DNA of 35,518 bases, taken from assembly GCF_019247635.1 (NCBI RefSeq), contig NZ_JAFBAR010000068.1, positions 1 to 35,518 of the forward strand. Reading direction: 5' to 3'. Below, in pieces: positions 7,782 through 14,883 of the stretch. The notes below the pieces were generated by a model, which was given only the letters and a program-made list of their open reading frames with translations, had not been told where the DNA came from and ran no database searches. The position numbers were made by a program, and so were the translations under genes. How positions within the stretch are numbered: the stretch's first letter is position 1; every line of letters starts with the position of its first letter. Origin of the DNA: Mycobacterium sp. GTDB taxonomy: Bacteria > Actinomycetota > Actinomycetes > Mycobacteriales > Mycobacteriaceae.

Positions 7782-7876
7782 TTTGCCCGGCTTGTAGCGA
7801 CAATCCGTGCTGACTCAGTCCCCGCTCGGCGCGCCGAGCCGACCTCGACCGAGTTTGTCGCTGCAAGCCGGGCAAA
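7782..7876. repeat. Long imperfect hairpin element (95 bp) between convergent genes
   Basis: 22-bp outer arms (7782-7803 and 7855-7876) are reverse complements with one mismatch (T versus C at the 14th base). Inside are second arms ACTCAGTC (7813-7820) and GACCGAGT (7847-7854) with one mismatch, and a central perfect 16-bp palindrome, GCTCGGCGCGCCGAGC (7824-7839). Nearly the whole interval folds back on itself. It occupies the gap between the sulfatase gene stop (7729) and the oxidoreductase gene stop (7943). It could be a dispersed intergenic repeat, a bidirectional terminator or a structured RNA; sequence alone does not decide. The rest of 7730-7942 shows nothing else. Confidence 0.75.
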
Positions 7877-7942
7877 GAGTGCCTCACCACCCCGGCCGGG
7901 TGCGGTTTTGGCGGCTGTGCCTTGAGCGCCGCCGAGCCACGC

Positions 7943-8914
7943 TCACCCCGTCTCGATGACGACCTTGCCCAGCACCTTGCGTTCGGCCACATAGCGCAGT
8001 GCCGCAGGCGCGTCGGCCAACGGGAAACGCGCTCCGATGTGCGGCCGCACCTCGCCCGAGGCGAACATCTGCGTCAGTTCCTCGATGTCGCGGGCGCATT
8101 CGTCGGGGTGGTCGCCCATGAAGGTGCGGATCTCCATGCCGCGGATGGTGATTCCCTTGAGCAGGACGAGATTGAGCGGAATGGCCGGGATCGCGCCGGC
8201 CGCGTAGCCCAGGGTGACGAACGTGCCGCCGCGGGCAAGGCCGCGCAGCGCGGGTTCCGAATACGCTCCACCGACGGGGTCCACCACTACGCGCGCGCTG
8301 TCGCCGGTCAGCTCGCGGATGCGGGATTTCAGATCCTCCCGCTCGTAGTCGACGGTGGCCTCCGCGCCGCGCCGTCGGCACAGCTCGAGCTTCTCCGCGC
8401 TGGACGCCGCGGCCAGCACCCGGGCCTTCATTGCCACCGCGAGATCCACGGCGGCCAGTCCCACACCGCCCGCGGCGCCCAGCACTACCACCCAATCACC
8501 TGCCGCCACTTGAGCGGTCGACCGCAGCGCGTGGTAGGCGGTGCGGTAGGTGACGCCGAATGCCGCGGCCGCGGCGAAGTCGACGTCATCGGGCACCACA
8601 GCGGCGCTGGCCGCGTCCAGCAGGGCCTGCTCGGCGAACGCACCGACCGCCGAGGCACCGTAAACCCGCTGGCCCGGGCGTAACGAAACGCCGTCGCCGA
8701 CGGCGATCACCTCGCCGGCGAGTTCGCTGCCCGGGGTGAACGGCGGTGGAATCCGGATCTGGTACTTGCCGGCGACGAACAAGAAGTCGGGGAAGTTCAC
8801 CGCCGCGGCGTGCACTCGCACCAGCAACTGGTTCGGGCCCGGGACGGGGTCGGGCACGTCGGTGAGAACCAGGTCTTCCGGCGGACCGAAGGCGCGACAG
8901 ACGACCGCCCGCAT
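7943..8914 (-). CDS. NADPH:quinone oxidoreductase-like medium-chain dehydrogenase
   Basis: A 323-residue protein from ATG 8914. The GroES-like part (VRVHAAAVNFPDFLFVAGKY, then PGSELAGEVIAVGDGV) precedes the Rossmann domain VVVLGAAGGVGLAAVDLA, and VDPVGGAYSEPALRGLARGG is typical of the quinone oxidoreductase and enoyl-reductase subfamily. No zinc-loop cysteines are seen. These enzymes use NADPH to reduce quinones or conjugated enoyl and enone bonds. Its start overlaps the TetR stop by one base (TGATG), and it ends the minus-strand operon. In that context it may reduce or recycle an unsaturated intermediate; the substrate is not determined. Confidence 0.85.
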   Translation of the reverse strand: MRAVVCRAFGPPEDLVLTDVPDPVPGPNQLLVRVHAAAVNFPDFLFVAGKYQIRIPPPFTPGSELAGEVIAVGDGVSLRPGQRVYGASAVGAFAEQALLDAASAAVVPDDVDFAAAAAFGVTYRTAYHALRSTAQVAAGDWVVVLGAAGGVGLAAVDLAVAMKARVLAAASSAEKLELCRRRGAEATVDYEREDLKSRIRELTGDSARVVVDPVGGAYSEPALRGLARGGTFVTLGYAAGAIPAIPLNLVLLKGITIRGMEIRTFMGDHPDECARDIEELTQMFASGEVRPHIGARFPLADAPAALRYVAERKVLGKVVIETG

Positions 8915-9525
8915 CACTCCACCCCCAGCCCGCGCAGGCAGAACCGCACCAGATGCTCGATGTCGGCTGGAACCGGGCGGTCTGCCGAACCCACATACCG
9001 CTGCATGGTTGCTGCCGTGCAACTGAATACAGCTTCCACATCGCGGTCGACGTCGTTGCTGCCGAGCGCGGCGATCGGCTGGGTCAGCAAATCGCGCATC
9101 GGCCACATCAGCTCCTGATCGGCGGCACGCCAATAGGTTCCGGCGGACATCTGCCCGGCCGCTGCCCGGCTCATGTTGATCAGGTGCGGGTCGGCGACCT
9201 GCACCAGGGTGCCCTCGATCCAGCGCGCCACTTTGTCCCGGGGTCGGGATTCCTTGGCCATCTGGTGCTGGAGGTAGGACACGACGATGGCCACCCCCCG
9301 TTCCATGACGGCCAGGATGAGGTCGTCCTTGCCGGCGAAATAGCGATAGAAGGCCTTGTTCGAAGAACCGGCCTCGGCCACGATGTCGCTGACCCGGGGC
9401 GGTTCGGGGGCAACGCGTTGCATCACCCGCACGGCGGCGTCCAGGATGCGTTCAACTTCCTCGGTGTACCCGCGGTGACGGTCATCGAGCGCCCGCTCGA
9501 CCGCCGCGGCAACCCTGTTACTCAC
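8914..9525 (-). CDS. TetR family transcriptional regulator
   Basis: A 203-residue protein from GTG 9525, whose start overlaps the upstream dehydrogenase stop by 4 bases (GTGA). The N-terminal helix-turn-helix is clear: ILDAAVRVMQRV, then VSDIVAEAGSSNKAFYRYFA and GKDDLILAVMERG, with the usual YRYF recognition-helix end. The C-terminal ligand domain (about 85-203) is helical and not diagnostic. Because it sits inside the operon between acyl-CoA dehydrogenase and oxidoreductase genes, it probably senses an acyl-CoA or related metabolite and controls the operon from its promoter near 12670, where a palindrome is found. Confidence 0.88.
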   Translation of the reverse strand: MSNRVAAAVERALDDRHRGYTEEVERILDAAVRVMQRVAPEPPRVSDIVAEAGSSNKAFYRYFAGKDDLILAVMERGVAIVVSYLQHQMAKESRPRDKVARWIEGTLVQVADPHLINMSRAAAGQMSAGTYWRAADQELMWPMRDLLTQPIAALGSNDVDRDVEAVFSCTAATMQRYVGSADRPVPADIEHLVRFCLRGLGVE

Positions 9526-10823
9526 GGCGTAAGGGCCGAAACGGGATCGAGAAGATCGCTGTACTTGGCTACGGCTGCCTCGCGTCGGATGCTCCGCAAT
9601 TCGCTGGGCCATTCCGGATCTTCGGCTTGGTAGCCCTTGAGCAACAGCTTGGCCAGATTGACTTTGTGCGCCTCGGTGGGCCCGTCGGCGAGACCGAGCG
9701 CCACGCCGCCCAGCAACACGTTGACCAATGGCAACTGATCGGTGGTTCCCAGCGCTCCGTGCACCTGGATCGCGCGCAGCCCAATCGATTTCAGCACCTG
9801 AGACGCCAGGATCTTGCACGCGCCGATCTCGGCGCGCGCCGCGTGCTCGCCCGCGGTATCGATCAGCCACGCAGCATGCAGCACCGCCAGTCGGAACGGC
9901 ATCAGCTCGGTGTAGGAGTCGGCAATGAACTGCTGCACCAGCTGCTTGTCGGCGAGCGAACTGCCCTGTGTGAAACGGCTTTTCGCTCGTCTGCCCATCA
10001 TCTCGACGGCACGCTGTGCCATCCCTATCGACCGCATCGCATGATGCAGCCGACCACCTGCCAGCCGCGCCTGCAGGATCAGGAAGCCCTGGCCGGGTTC
10101 ACCGAGCAGTGCGTCGGAGGGCACCCGCACATCCTGGTAACGCACCAGGGAATGCCCTGGCTCGTTGCGGGATGTGCCGACCAGATGGAAGTCCGCCTCG
10201 ATGGTCAGGCCCGCGGTGCCGGCCGGAATTAGGAACGTCGAGGCGCCACGGTGCACCGCTACGTCGGGGTCGGTGATCGCCACCACGATGAAAAACGAGG
10301 CGACGGATGCGTTGGAGGAAAAGAACTTTCGTCCGGTGATCACCCAGTCGTCCCCGTCCCGTACGGCGCGGGTGGTGAACACGCGTGGGTCGGCGCCACC
10401 CTGGGGCTCCGTCATCGAGAAGCAGGAGAAGATCTCCCCGGACAGCAGCCCGTCCAGGTAGCGGTCCTTCTGGTCCTGGGTGCCGAACCGCGCGATGATC
10501 TCCGCGTTGCCGGTGTCGGGCGCCTGGGTTCCGAATACGATGGGTGCCCAGGGGCTTCGGCCCAGAATCTCGTTGATCAGCGTCAGCTTTACCGCACCGA
10601 AGCCCTGTCCGCCGAGATCGGGGCCCAAATGTGGTGCCCACAGGCCGTTTTCGCGAACCTGCTGCTTGAGCGGGTCGACTATCCTGCGACGCTCGTCGTT
10701 CAGCGGCAGAAACTCACAACCGGGAAAGAGCACTTCCAGCGGCTCGACCTCCGCGCGCACAAAGTCGCGGATCCAGTCGAGCTTCTTCTCGAACTCCGGC
10801 TCGGTGGAAAAGTCCCAAGGCAT
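9522..10823 (-). CDS. ACAD10/11-like acyl-CoA dehydrogenase
   Basis: 433 residues from ATG 10823 with AGGAG upstream; an in-frame TTG lies one codon earlier. It has the full acyl-CoA dehydrogenase order: N-terminal helices, the FAD-contacting strand CFSMTEPQGGADP, WVITGRKFFSSNAS, then the C-terminal helical domain with RLAGGRLHHAMRSIG and QVHGALGTTDQ near the flavin. Segments QAPDTGNAEI, CFSMTEP and RLHHAMRSIG match what I remember of the ACAD10/ACAD11 subgroup rather than classic fatty-acid dehydrogenases. In that subgroup and in bacterial LvaC the enzyme handles phosphorylated 4-hydroxyacyl-CoA made by an APH-fold kinase. Such a kinase is encoded two genes upstream here, with an SDR between them. 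The specific substrate is inferred from this context. Confidence 0.85.
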   Translation of the reverse strand: MPWDFSTEPEFEKKLDWIRDFVRAEVEPLEVLFPGCEFLPLNDERRRIVDPLKQQVRENGLWAPHLGPDLGGQGFGAVKLTLINEILGRSPWAPIVFGTQAPDTGNAEIIARFGTQDQKDRYLDGLLSGEIFSCFSMTEPQGGADPRVFTTRAVRDGDDWVITGRKFFSSNASVASFFIVVAITDPDVAVHRGASTFLIPAGTAGLTIEADFHLVGTSRNEPGHSLVRYQDVRVPSDALLGEPGQGFLILQARLAGGRLHHAMRSIGMAQRAVEMMGRRAKSRFTQGSSLADKQLVQQFIADSYTELMPFRLAVLHAAWLIDTAGEHAARAEIGACKILASQVLKSIGLRAIQVHGALGTTDQLPLVNVLLGGVALGLADGPTEAHKVNLAKLLLKGYQAEDPEWPSELRSIRREAAVAKYSDLLDPVSALTP

Positions 10824-10840
10824 CAACTACTCCTGACTCG

Positions 10841-11605
10841 CTAGGGAATGCCGCCGTCGGCCCGCAGGATCGAACCGGTGGTGAAACTGGATGCGGCTGA
10901 CGCTAAAAATAGTGCGGCGCCGACGATTTCGGGCGGATTGCCGGGGCGCTGTAACGACAGGTGGCCAAACATGTTGCCCTTGGCCTCATCGAGATTCCAC
11001 GCCTTGCTGACGTCGGTCAGAAACGGCCCGGCCATCAGCGTGTTGACCCGAACGGTGGGGCCGAAGGCGCGCGCCAAGCCCTCGGTCATCGCGTTGAGTC
11101 CGGCCTTGGCCGCGGCGTAGGGAATGATGCCCCCGTCGGGACGCAGCGATCCGGTGGAGCTCACGTTGATGATCGACCCGCCGCCGGCAGTCACCATTCG
11201 TTCGCCCACCAACGCCGATAACCGGAACGGGCCCTTGAGGTTCAGGTTCAGTACCGCGTCGAATAGCTTCTCGGTGACGTCGCTGAGTTTGTCGTAGAGC
11301 GGTGACATGCCGGCATTGTTGATCAAGGTGTCGACCTTGCCGAACCGGTCGTAGGTGGCGTCGACCAACCCGTCGAGCTGGTCCCAGCGACCCACGTGAA
11401 CTTGGTATGGCATTGCGGCGCGGCCGGTTTCAGCCTCGATCTCCTTGGCGGTAGCCACGCAACTGTCCATATTGCGGCTGGCGATCACCACGTCGGCGCC
11501 GCACCGCGCTGCGGCGAACCCCATCTCGCGGCCCAAGCCGCGGCTGCCACCGGTGATCAGCATTACCCGGTCGGTGAGGTCGAACAGCCGGTCCGCGTAA
11601 CCCAC
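10841..11605 (-). CDS. Short-chain dehydrogenase/reductase
   Basis: GTG 11605 begins one base after the TGA of the upstream kinase gene, giving 254 residues, the normal length for a classical SDR. Cofactor motif TGGSRGLG (residues 18-25), NNAG (96-99), catalytic Ser149/Ser150 (IINVSST), Tyr163 and Lys167 (YAAAK) are all present, and the C-terminus has VNTLMAGPFLTDV and the usual ending RADGGIP. The aromatic or Arg contacts after strand 2 (IASRN) suggest NADP(H). In the Lva-type pathway an SDR (LvaD) reduces 4-oxoacyl-CoA to the 4-hydroxy form, and this gene is placed to play that role. An ordinary 3-hydroxyacyl-CoA dehydrogenase role remains possible. Confidence 0.88.
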   Translation of the reverse strand: MGYADRLFDLTDRVMLITGGSRGLGREMGFAAARCGADVVIASRNMDSCVATAKEIEAETGRAAMPYQVHVGRWDQLDGLVDATYDRFGKVDTLINNAGMSPLYDKLSDVTEKLFDAVLNLNLKGPFRLSALVGERMVTAGGGSIINVSSTGSLRPDGGIIPYAAAKAGLNAMTEGLARAFGPTVRVNTLMAGPFLTDVSKAWNLDEAKGNMFGHLSLQRPGNPPEIVGAALFLASAASSFTTGSILRADGGIP

Positions 11606-11606
11606 C

Positions 11607-12641
11607 TCAGCCGGTCTTTTCTGGTAGGGACCGGGCCAGCTCGGCAGCCGTGGCAATCAGCTGCGGGATCATCGCCCCGAACACATCCCTGATCTTTGGA
11701 TCGATTCCGCTATCTTGGGCCCCGAGCCGCATCCCCGTTGCGTAGGTTTTCTCCAGCACGATGCCGAGTTTCCAGTTGGCCAACACCAGGTAGTAGTCGA
11801 TGTTCTCGGTGGACAGGCCGCTGACGTTCTCGTAGTGCTCGAGCACCTCGCTGCGCTTCGGCATGCCGCGCATGTCCAGGTAGAACCCGTCGGATCGCGG
11901 CTCCTCACCGTCATAGCCCAGCAGCGACCACGCCAGATCCAGCAACGGATCTCCCACCGTGGTCATTTCCCAGTCCAGGATCGCGGCGAGTCGAGCAGGT
12001 GCCCCGTGCGCGAACATCACGTTGGCGAACTGATAGTCCCCGTGCATAATGCCCGGCTTGTAGTGCGCGGGCCGATTGCGGCGCAGCCAGTCGGCGGCCT
12101 CGTCCAAACCGGGGAGTTCACGGACCTTGTAGGCGTGCAGAAAATTCAGCCAGCGGTCGACCTGACGCTCGTGGAAACCATCCGGCCGGCCGAAACCCTC
12201 CAGGCCCCGGGCCCGCCAGTCCACCCGGCCCAGCTTGGCGGCGCCGTCGACGAGCTGGAACGCCAACCCCCGCCGCGCTTTTATGTCGGTGTCGAACGGC
12301 GGCTGCCATCCGCCATCCATCGGGCTCCACCCGTCGATCTCGTCCATCACGTAGAACGGCATGCCCAGCACGCTGCCGGTCTCGTCGGCCGCGATCAACT
12401 CCGCGTGCGGCACGTCGGTTCCCGACAGGGCCCTGACCAGGCTGATCTCACGGAGCAGCCCATCGATCCGGGCTGCGTCCGCGCGCGCCGCCGGCATCCG
12501 GAGCACCATGCGCTGACCGCCCCGGCTGATCACGTACAGGGTGTTCTGCGAGCCGCCCTTCAGCTGTTGGAGCTCGGGTTCCTCGCCCTGCCCGGGGGCG
12601 TCGTGGGTGTCGAGCCACCGGCCTAGTACAGCAGCATCCAT
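11607..12641 (-). CDS. APH-fold kinase (LvaA/ACAD10-11 kinase-domain type)
   Basis: 344 residues from ATG 12641. The fold is that of aminoglycoside/choline phosphotransferases: glycine-rich loop region (LKGGSQNTLYVI), nucleotide-contacting MVLRMP, hinge FYVMDEIDGW, catalytic loop IMHGDYQFANVMF (Asp and Asn) and metal-binding ILDWEMTTVGDPLLDLAW. Related proteins paired with acyl-CoA dehydrogenases (bacterial LvaA; the N-terminal part of human ACAD10/11) phosphorylate 4-hydroxyacyl-CoA rather than antibiotics, and the downstream ACAD10/11-like gene supports that reading here. It is the first gene of the five-gene minus-strand operon and directly follows the palindrome at 12667-12681. Drug resistance is not suggested. 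Confidence 0.85.
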   Translation of the reverse strand: MDAAVLGRWLDTHDAPGQGEEPELQQLKGGSQNTLYVISRGGQRMVLRMPAARADAARIDGLLREISLVRALSGTDVPHAELIAADETGSVLGMPFYVMDEIDGWSPMDGGWQPPFDTDIKARRGLAFQLVDGAAKLGRVDWRARGLEGFGRPDGFHERQVDRWLNFLHAYKVRELPGLDEAADWLRRNRPAHYKPGIMHGDYQFANVMFAHGAPARLAAILDWEMTTVGDPLLDLAWSLLGYDGEEPRSDGFYLDMRGMPKRSEVLEHYENVSGLSTENIDYYLVLANWKLGIVLEKTYATGMRLGAQDSGIDPKIRDVFGAMIPQLIATAAELARSLPEKTG

Positions 12642-12666
12642 CTCCGAACACTCCAATCTCTGAATG

Positions 12667-12681
12667 GAGAATAGCATTCTC
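12667..12681 (-). promoter_or_regulatory. Palindromic operator overlapping promoter of the kinase-ACAD operon
   Basis: GAGAAT-AGC-ATTCTC is a perfect 6-bp-arm palindrome. On the minus strand it contains TATTCT (12673-12668), a possible -10 box that would start transcription about 20 bases before the ATG at 12641. It is a plausible site for the TetR protein encoded within the operon. Binding is inferred. Confidence 0.5.
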
Positions 12682-12727
12682 TCGCGGCTTGGGCAGAGTG
12701 CTCGGCGCGGCATGCCAGGCTTGGCCC

Positions 12728-13357
12728 ATGCAACTGCTTCTCGTCCGGCATGCGTTGCCGCTACGCAGTGAACCCGGTGAGGGCTCCGACCCGGACCTCT
12801 CGGACACCGGATTGGCGCAGGTTGCGCGGCTGCCCGAGGCGCTTGCCAGGTTTCCGATCGTCCGGGTGGTGAGCAGCCCGCAACGGCGTGCCGTCCAGAC
12901 CGCCGAGCCGATGGCCGCCGCGCGTGGGCTGGCGGTCGAGATCGACGACCGATTCGCCGAGTACGACCGCGACCTTCCGATGTACATCCCGATCGAGCAG
13001 ATCCGCCAGGAGAACCCGCAGGAATGGGAACGCTTGGCTCAGGGGCATCTGCCCAGTGCGGTCGACGAGGAAGCTTTCCGGGCGAGGGTCCGCGAGGCGG
13101 TCGACGACGTCGTCGCCACCGCGGGACCCGACGACACCGTCGCCGCGTTCAGCCACGGCGGCGTGATCAACGTCGTGCTGCACGAGGTGCTGGGCACGGC
13201 CCGGCTGTTGTCGTTCCCTGTCGACTACGCATCGGTGACCAGCCTGCGGTTCTCCCGGGCCGGCCAGGCAACGGTGGCCACGGTCAACAACACCGAACAT
13301 GTGTGGGACTTGCTGCCACGAAACCAGGAGCCGAGGGACCGAACACCGAGGTGGTAA
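12728..13357 (+). CDS. Histidine phosphatase family protein
   Basis: 209 residues from ATG 12728. The N-terminal LLLVRHALPL holds the catalytic His in RHA (RHG in classic members). The substrate-clamp region reads VVSSPQRRAVQTAEP, the acid/base region FAEYDRDL, and the second histidine AAFSHGGVINVVLH. The order and length match phosphoglycerate-mutase-like phosphatases, but not the longer glycolytic mutases. The substrate cannot be read from sequence. It is divergent from the kinase-ACAD operon and 9 bp upstream of fadE36, with which it is probably co-transcribed, so it may act on a phosphorylated intermediate of that pathway; this is speculative. Confidence 0.85.
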   Translation: MQLLLVRHALPLRSEPGEGSDPDLSDTGLAQVARLPEALARFPIVRVVSSPQRRAVQTAEPMAAARGLAVEIDDRFAEYDRDLPMYIPIEQIRQENPQEWERLAQGHLPSAVDEEAFRARVREAVDDVVATAGPDDTVAAFSHGGVINVVLHEVLGTARLLSFPVDYASVTSLRFSRAGQATVATVNNTEHVWDLLPRNQEPRDRTPRW

Positions 13358-13366
13358 ACAAGTCAG

Positions 13367-14413
13367 GTGACTTCGGCTGACCAACTCGAGGGGCTCGACC
13401 TGGCCGGGCTGGACCGCTATCTGCGTTCGCTGGGCATCGGGCGGGACGGTGAGTTGCGGGCGGACTTCATCTCCGGTGGCCGCTCCAATCTGACTTTCCG
13501 GGTGTACGACGACGCGACGAGTTGGCTGGTACGCCGTCCGCCGCTGCACGGGTTGACGCCGTCGGCGCACGACATGGCCCGCGAGTACAAGGTGGTCGCC
13601 GCGCTGCAGGACACCCCGGTGCCGGTGGCCCGCACGATCGCCCTGTGTGAAGACGACTCGGTGCTGGGCGCGCCATTCCAGATCGTCGAATTCGTTGCCG
13701 GACAGGTGGTACGGCGGCGGGGTCAGCTGGAAGCGTTCAACCACACCGTCATTGACCGTTGCGTTGACTCGTTGATTCGGGTGCTGGTGGACCTGCACAG
13801 CGTCGAACCGAACGCCGTGGGGCTAAGCGATTTCGGGAAGCCGACGGGCTATTTGGAACGGCAGGTGCGCCGTTGGGGTTCACAATGGGAGCTGGTGCGG
13901 CTGTCCGACGACTACCGCGACGCCGACGTCGCCCGACTGCATTCCGGTCTGCAGCAATCGATTCCGCAACAGAGCCGGGCCTCGATCGTGCACGGTGATT
14001 ACCGGATCGACAACACCATTTTGGACGCCGACGACCCGACCAAGGTCCGCGCCGTCGTGGACTGGGAACTGTCCACGCTGGGCGACCCGCTCAGCGACGC
14101 CGCCCTGATGTGCGTGTACCGCGACCCCGCGCTGGACCTGGTCGTCAATGCGCAGGCCGCTTGGACGTCGCCCCTGTTGCCGACGGCCGACGAACTGGCG
14201 GATCGCTACTCGCTGGTCTCCGGGCTGCCGTTGGGGCACTGGGAGTTCTATATGGCGCTGGCCTACTTCAAGCTCGCCATCATCGCCGCCGGCATCGACT
14301 TCCGCAGGCGCATGGCCGAGCAGGCGCGCGGAAAGGACCACGCCGATTTGGCCCCCGAAGTCGTGGCCCCGCTGATCGCCCGCGGTCTGGCCCAACTAGC
14401 GAGACCCGCTTAG
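13367..14413 (+). CDS. fadE36: APH-fold phosphotransferase known as FadE36
   Basis: 348 residues from GTG 13367. Despite the FadE name used in M. tuberculosis (Rv3761c, as I recall), the sequence has no acyl-CoA dehydrogenase domain. It is an APH-fold kinase: ISGGRSNLTFRVYD, WLVRRPPLHG, FQIVEFVAGQVV, catalytic loop IVHGDYRIDNTIL and metal site VVDWELSTLGDPLSDAA. It resembles the N-terminal half of human ACAD10/11. It is a second member of the family encoded at 11607-12641, on the opposite strand. In M. tuberculosis the sulfatase-like gene lies directly next to fadE36; here the operon at 7943-12641 separates them. Confidence 0.85.
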   Translation: MTSADQLEGLDLAGLDRYLRSLGIGRDGELRADFISGGRSNLTFRVYDDATSWLVRRPPLHGLTPSAHDMAREYKVVAALQDTPVPVARTIALCEDDSVLGAPFQIVEFVAGQVVRRRGQLEAFNHTVIDRCVDSLIRVLVDLHSVEPNAVGLSDFGKPTGYLERQVRRWGSQWELVRLSDDYRDADVARLHSGLQQSIPQQSRASIVHGDYRIDNTILDADDPTKVRAVVDWELSTLGDPLSDAALMCVYRDPALDLVVNAQAAWTSPLLPTADELADRYSLVSGLPLGHWEFYMALAYFKLAIIAAGIDFRRRMAEQARGKDHADLAPEVVAPLIARGLAQLARPA

Positions 14414-14422
14414 CGAAGCTGA

Positions 14423-14770
14423 CTAGCGGACAGTGGCGGCCGCATGCATCTTCTTGGCCGCGTGACGCAGCTGAAGTATGCGCGCGGTGCCGACCGCGAC
14501 CGTAATCAGTCCGCCGACGACGGCGGCCAACAGAATGGCCACACCCAGAGGCAGGCTCCAGTGCCAGCCCAAGAACTGGAACGGCGTTGACGCCGTGTTT
14601 TGGGCGATGAATATCAGCAAGAGGATCAGGATGAGGAAACCCGCGATCAGCGACGTCCACAGGGCACCGGCGCGGGTCAATTTTGCCGACGGATCTCTGA
14701 GTGGCACGCCTGCGCGGGGCGACGGTACTGGGTCGGGCTGACCGGGTGAGGCAGAGGGAATGCTGCTCAT
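14423..14770 (-). CDS. Small two-span membrane protein with LapA-like domain
   Basis: 115 residues from ATG 14770, the same length I recall for M. tuberculosis Rv3760. A Pro/Ser-rich cytosolic leader (about 1-30) is followed by a first span (LWTSLIAGFLILILLLIFIA), the motif QNTASTPFQFLGWHWSLPLG and a second span (VAILLAAVVGGLITVAVGTA), then a basic tail RILQLRHAAKKMH. The QN-x-F-x-FL-x-W segment between two helices is the LapA (DUF1049) signature. The function in mycobacteria is unknown. It is convergent with fadE36, with 9 bases between the stops, and divergent from proX. Confidence 0.82.
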   Translation of the reverse strand: MSSIPSASPGQPDPVPSPRAGVPLRDPSAKLTRAGALWTSLIAGFLILILLLIFIAQNTASTPFQFLGWHWSLPLGVAILLAAVVGGLITVAVGTARILQLRHAAKKMHAAATVR

Positions 14771-14868
14771 ATAGTCATCTTTGTCCCATCCCGGGGAGAT
14801 TGAAACCAACGGACCTAGAAAAACCGTCGATACGACCTTGTGCGGGCGCGGCGTCTCGATCTTTTCAA

Positions 14869-14874
14869 GATACT
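14869..14874 (+). promoter_or_regulatory. -10 box for the proXVWZ operon
   Basis: GATACT lies 9 bases before the proX ATG (14884), giving a leader of at most a few bases. The same hexamer is used upstream of tcrX and the DUF2237 gene. Confidence 0.5.
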
Positions 14875-14883
14875 GTCGGCTGC

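Noticed and set aside
11607..12641. Aminoglycoside resistance gene
   Set aside because: The fold is shared, but the gene is in an operon with an acyl-CoA dehydrogenase and an SDR, and resembles LvaA and the ACAD10/11 kinase part.
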